Source: Desulfobacteraceae bacterium CG2_30_51_40 (GTDB taxonomy: Bacteria; Desulfobacterota; DSM-4660; Desulfatiglandales; Desulfatiglandaceae). From it: a stretch of 52,598 nt of DNA. Shown in pieces: positions 51,794-52,598 of the stretch (position 1 is the stretch's first letter; each line of letters opens with the position of its first letter). The translations under genes and the position numbers were made by a program. The DNA lies in contig MNYJ01000009.1 in NCBI GenBank assembly GCA_001874005.1, forward strand, positions 1 through 52,598, read 5' to 3'. The notes beneath the pieces are model-generated. The model was not told the DNA's origin. It was given only the letters and a program-made list of their open reading frames with translations, and searched no databases.

Positions 51794-52258
51794 TCAAAAA
51801 TACTCCATGCTCGTCTTCTTGAATTCCTCTGTGCTGAAAAGAAGTATATAGTTGTCAATGCCTACCGCCCTCGACATCTTACCGGCCAATTGCCTGCACT
51901 GCTCCTCGCTTTTACCGTGCAGCATGGTGTAGAGGTTGTAAGGCCATTTCTGATGCATGACCCTCTGGTAACAGTGAGTGACCTCACGGAAGCCCGCAAG
52001 CCTTTCTCCCACCTCCGTGATCCGCTCATCGGGGACACGCCACGCGACCATCGCGTTTGCGCTGAAGCCCGCCTCCTGGTGGCGCAGCGTAGCTCCAAAA
52101 CGCCTGATTATACCCTCATCCTTGAGCCTCTTTATTCGAGCAATGACATCTGCCTCATCCATCCCGGCCGTCTCTGCCAGGTCCAAAAACGGCGTTCTTG
52201 AAAGGGGGATATCTCCCTGAATATGTCCTATGATCCTTCTGTCGTTATCATCAAGCAT
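51794..52258 (-). CDS. Siroheme decarboxylase subunit (AhbA/AhbB, Lrp/AsnC-type)
   Basis: 154 residues from the ATG at 52258 ([20 protein letters not shown]); the frame stays open to 52393 through a mobile element, which is not taken as coding. N-terminal AsnC-type winged helix ([38 protein letters not shown]) and a C-terminal ferredoxin-like domain with [20 protein letters not shown], the marker of siroheme decarboxylases AhbA/AhbB, which convert siroheme to didecarboxysiroheme for heme in sulfate reducers and for heme d1 in denitrifiers. Only one of the two subunits is in the window. AhbB is more likely, but I do not fix the name. Confidence 0.85.
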   Translation of the reverse strand: MLDDNDRRIIGHIQGDIPLSRTPFLDLAETAGMDEADVIARIKRLKDEGIIRRFGATLRHQEAGFSANAMVAWRVPDERITEVGERLAGFREVTHCYQRVMHQKWPYNLYTMLHGKSEEQCRQLAGKMSRAVGIDNYILLFSTEEFKKTSMEYF

Positions 52259-52342
52259 AATCGAACATCCATCACTTATATGGAATATCCCCTTTTTCTT
52301 TTTGGGAATATCGGATGCCCATCGCTTTGTCAAGTCTATAGA

Positions 52343-52488
52343 TAGTGTCCATCCGTAAATGGCTATTTTCACCAATTTCGGCGTTGGGCTCAAATTTTAA
52401 TCCTCGAAATACGTCAATGTATTCATGTGGTTAAAATTATCGCCCGCCTTGAACTCGACGAAACTATCTCATTTCCGGATGGACACTA
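52343..52488 (-). mobile_element. 146-bp TA-flanked MITE-like element, copy C (inverted)
   Basis: Starts TAGTGTCCATCCGTAAATGG and ends CATTTCCGGATGGACACTA with the same inner sequence as copy A read in the opposite direction (for example CCTCGAAATACGTCAATGTA). Same length as copy A, with a few substitutions. It sits 85 bases in front of the siroheme decarboxylase gene. The 110 bases after it to the window end hold nothing I recognise. Confidence 0.85.
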
Positions 52489-52598
52489 GTGAACTATTGC
52501 TCTCAGAATTTCATAAGGTGCGTCCCGCACCCTTCTTTACTGTGCCTCACCTGCTGCATCCAGCGGCAGCCGAATTCTTGTTTGCCTCTGTCAGCCTT

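Noticed and set aside
1-52598. CRISPR array, tRNA, rRNA or prophage
   Set aside because: No regularly spaced repeats with unique spacers, no cloverleaf with a CCA-type end, and no phage structural or integrase genes were seen.

Overview
The window looks like a chromosomal segment from a Desulfobacterota ('Deltaproteobacteria') lineage, most likely an anaerobic, syntroph- or sulfate-reducer-like organism. The reasons are a siroheme-decarboxylase (Ahb) type Lrp/AsnC gene next to hemL, an F0-only ATP synthase operon whose c subunit carries a signal peptide, the NADH sensor Rex, a DctPQM TRAP transporter beside a long acyl-CoA dehydrogenase, and a complete mraZ-to-ftsZ division and wall cluster. 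I cannot assign a genus from sequence reading alone. No rRNA, tRNA or CRISPR array was seen.

Layout. 1-3.3 kb is accessory and eroded: a BrnT/BrnA-like toxin-antitoxin pair, a WYL-domain fragment, a secreted beta-helix protein broken by a late frameshift, and a frameshifted nucleotidyltransferase remnant. 3.4-9.5 kb is a minus-strand tryptophan operon trpE-G-D-C-F-A without trpB. It is preceded by a Trp-rich leader peptide (Trp-Trp-Arg-Ala-Trp) and two tandem intrinsic terminators whose arms can pair alternatively, a classical attenuator with an apparent second relay stage. 9.6-12.0 kb holds an MBL-fold hydrolase and a radical-SAM protein. 12.2-29.5 kb is the dcw cluster on the minus strand (mraZ, rsmH, ftsL, ftsI, murE, murF, mraY, murD, ftsW, murG, murC, murB, ftsQ, ftsA, ftsZ). 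Its promoter carries four AGTG boxes at exact 11-bp spacing, which look like MraZ sites. 29.8-37.2 kb on the plus strand is a catabolic-looking cassette: TRAP transporter, XRE-cupin regulator, IlvD-type dehydratase and acyl-CoA dehydrogenase. 37.5-39.6 kb is a Ski2-like helicase, followed by an orphan RhuM-family gene. 41.1-48.4 kb carries gltX, pdxA, uvrA and rex. 48.6-52.3 kb is a minus-strand run ahb, hemL, atpZ, atpI, atpB, atpE.

Between the genes lie at least three dispersed repeat families. One is a 146-bp element with 19-bp terminal inverted repeats flanked by TA (two full copies and one truncated). One is a ~100-bp element with a CCTCCCCC/GGGGGAGG hairpin (four copies, one inside the atp operon and one in the rex leader). 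One is a ~72-bp palindromic element (two copies, one inside the trp leader transcript). A short GTTGAAAA(A)CCGCTG motif also recurs.

How it fits together: trpEGDCFA makes indole-3-glycerol phosphate and would need a TrpB from elsewhere. The dcw operon makes UDP-MurNAc-pentapeptide, lipid II and the divisome core. hemL and ahb feed tetrapyrrole and alternative heme synthesis next to the membrane part of ATP synthase, with Rex close by. The most novel points are the two-stage trp attenuator, the missing trpB, and the way mobile repeats have entered the leaders of trp, rex and atpE.
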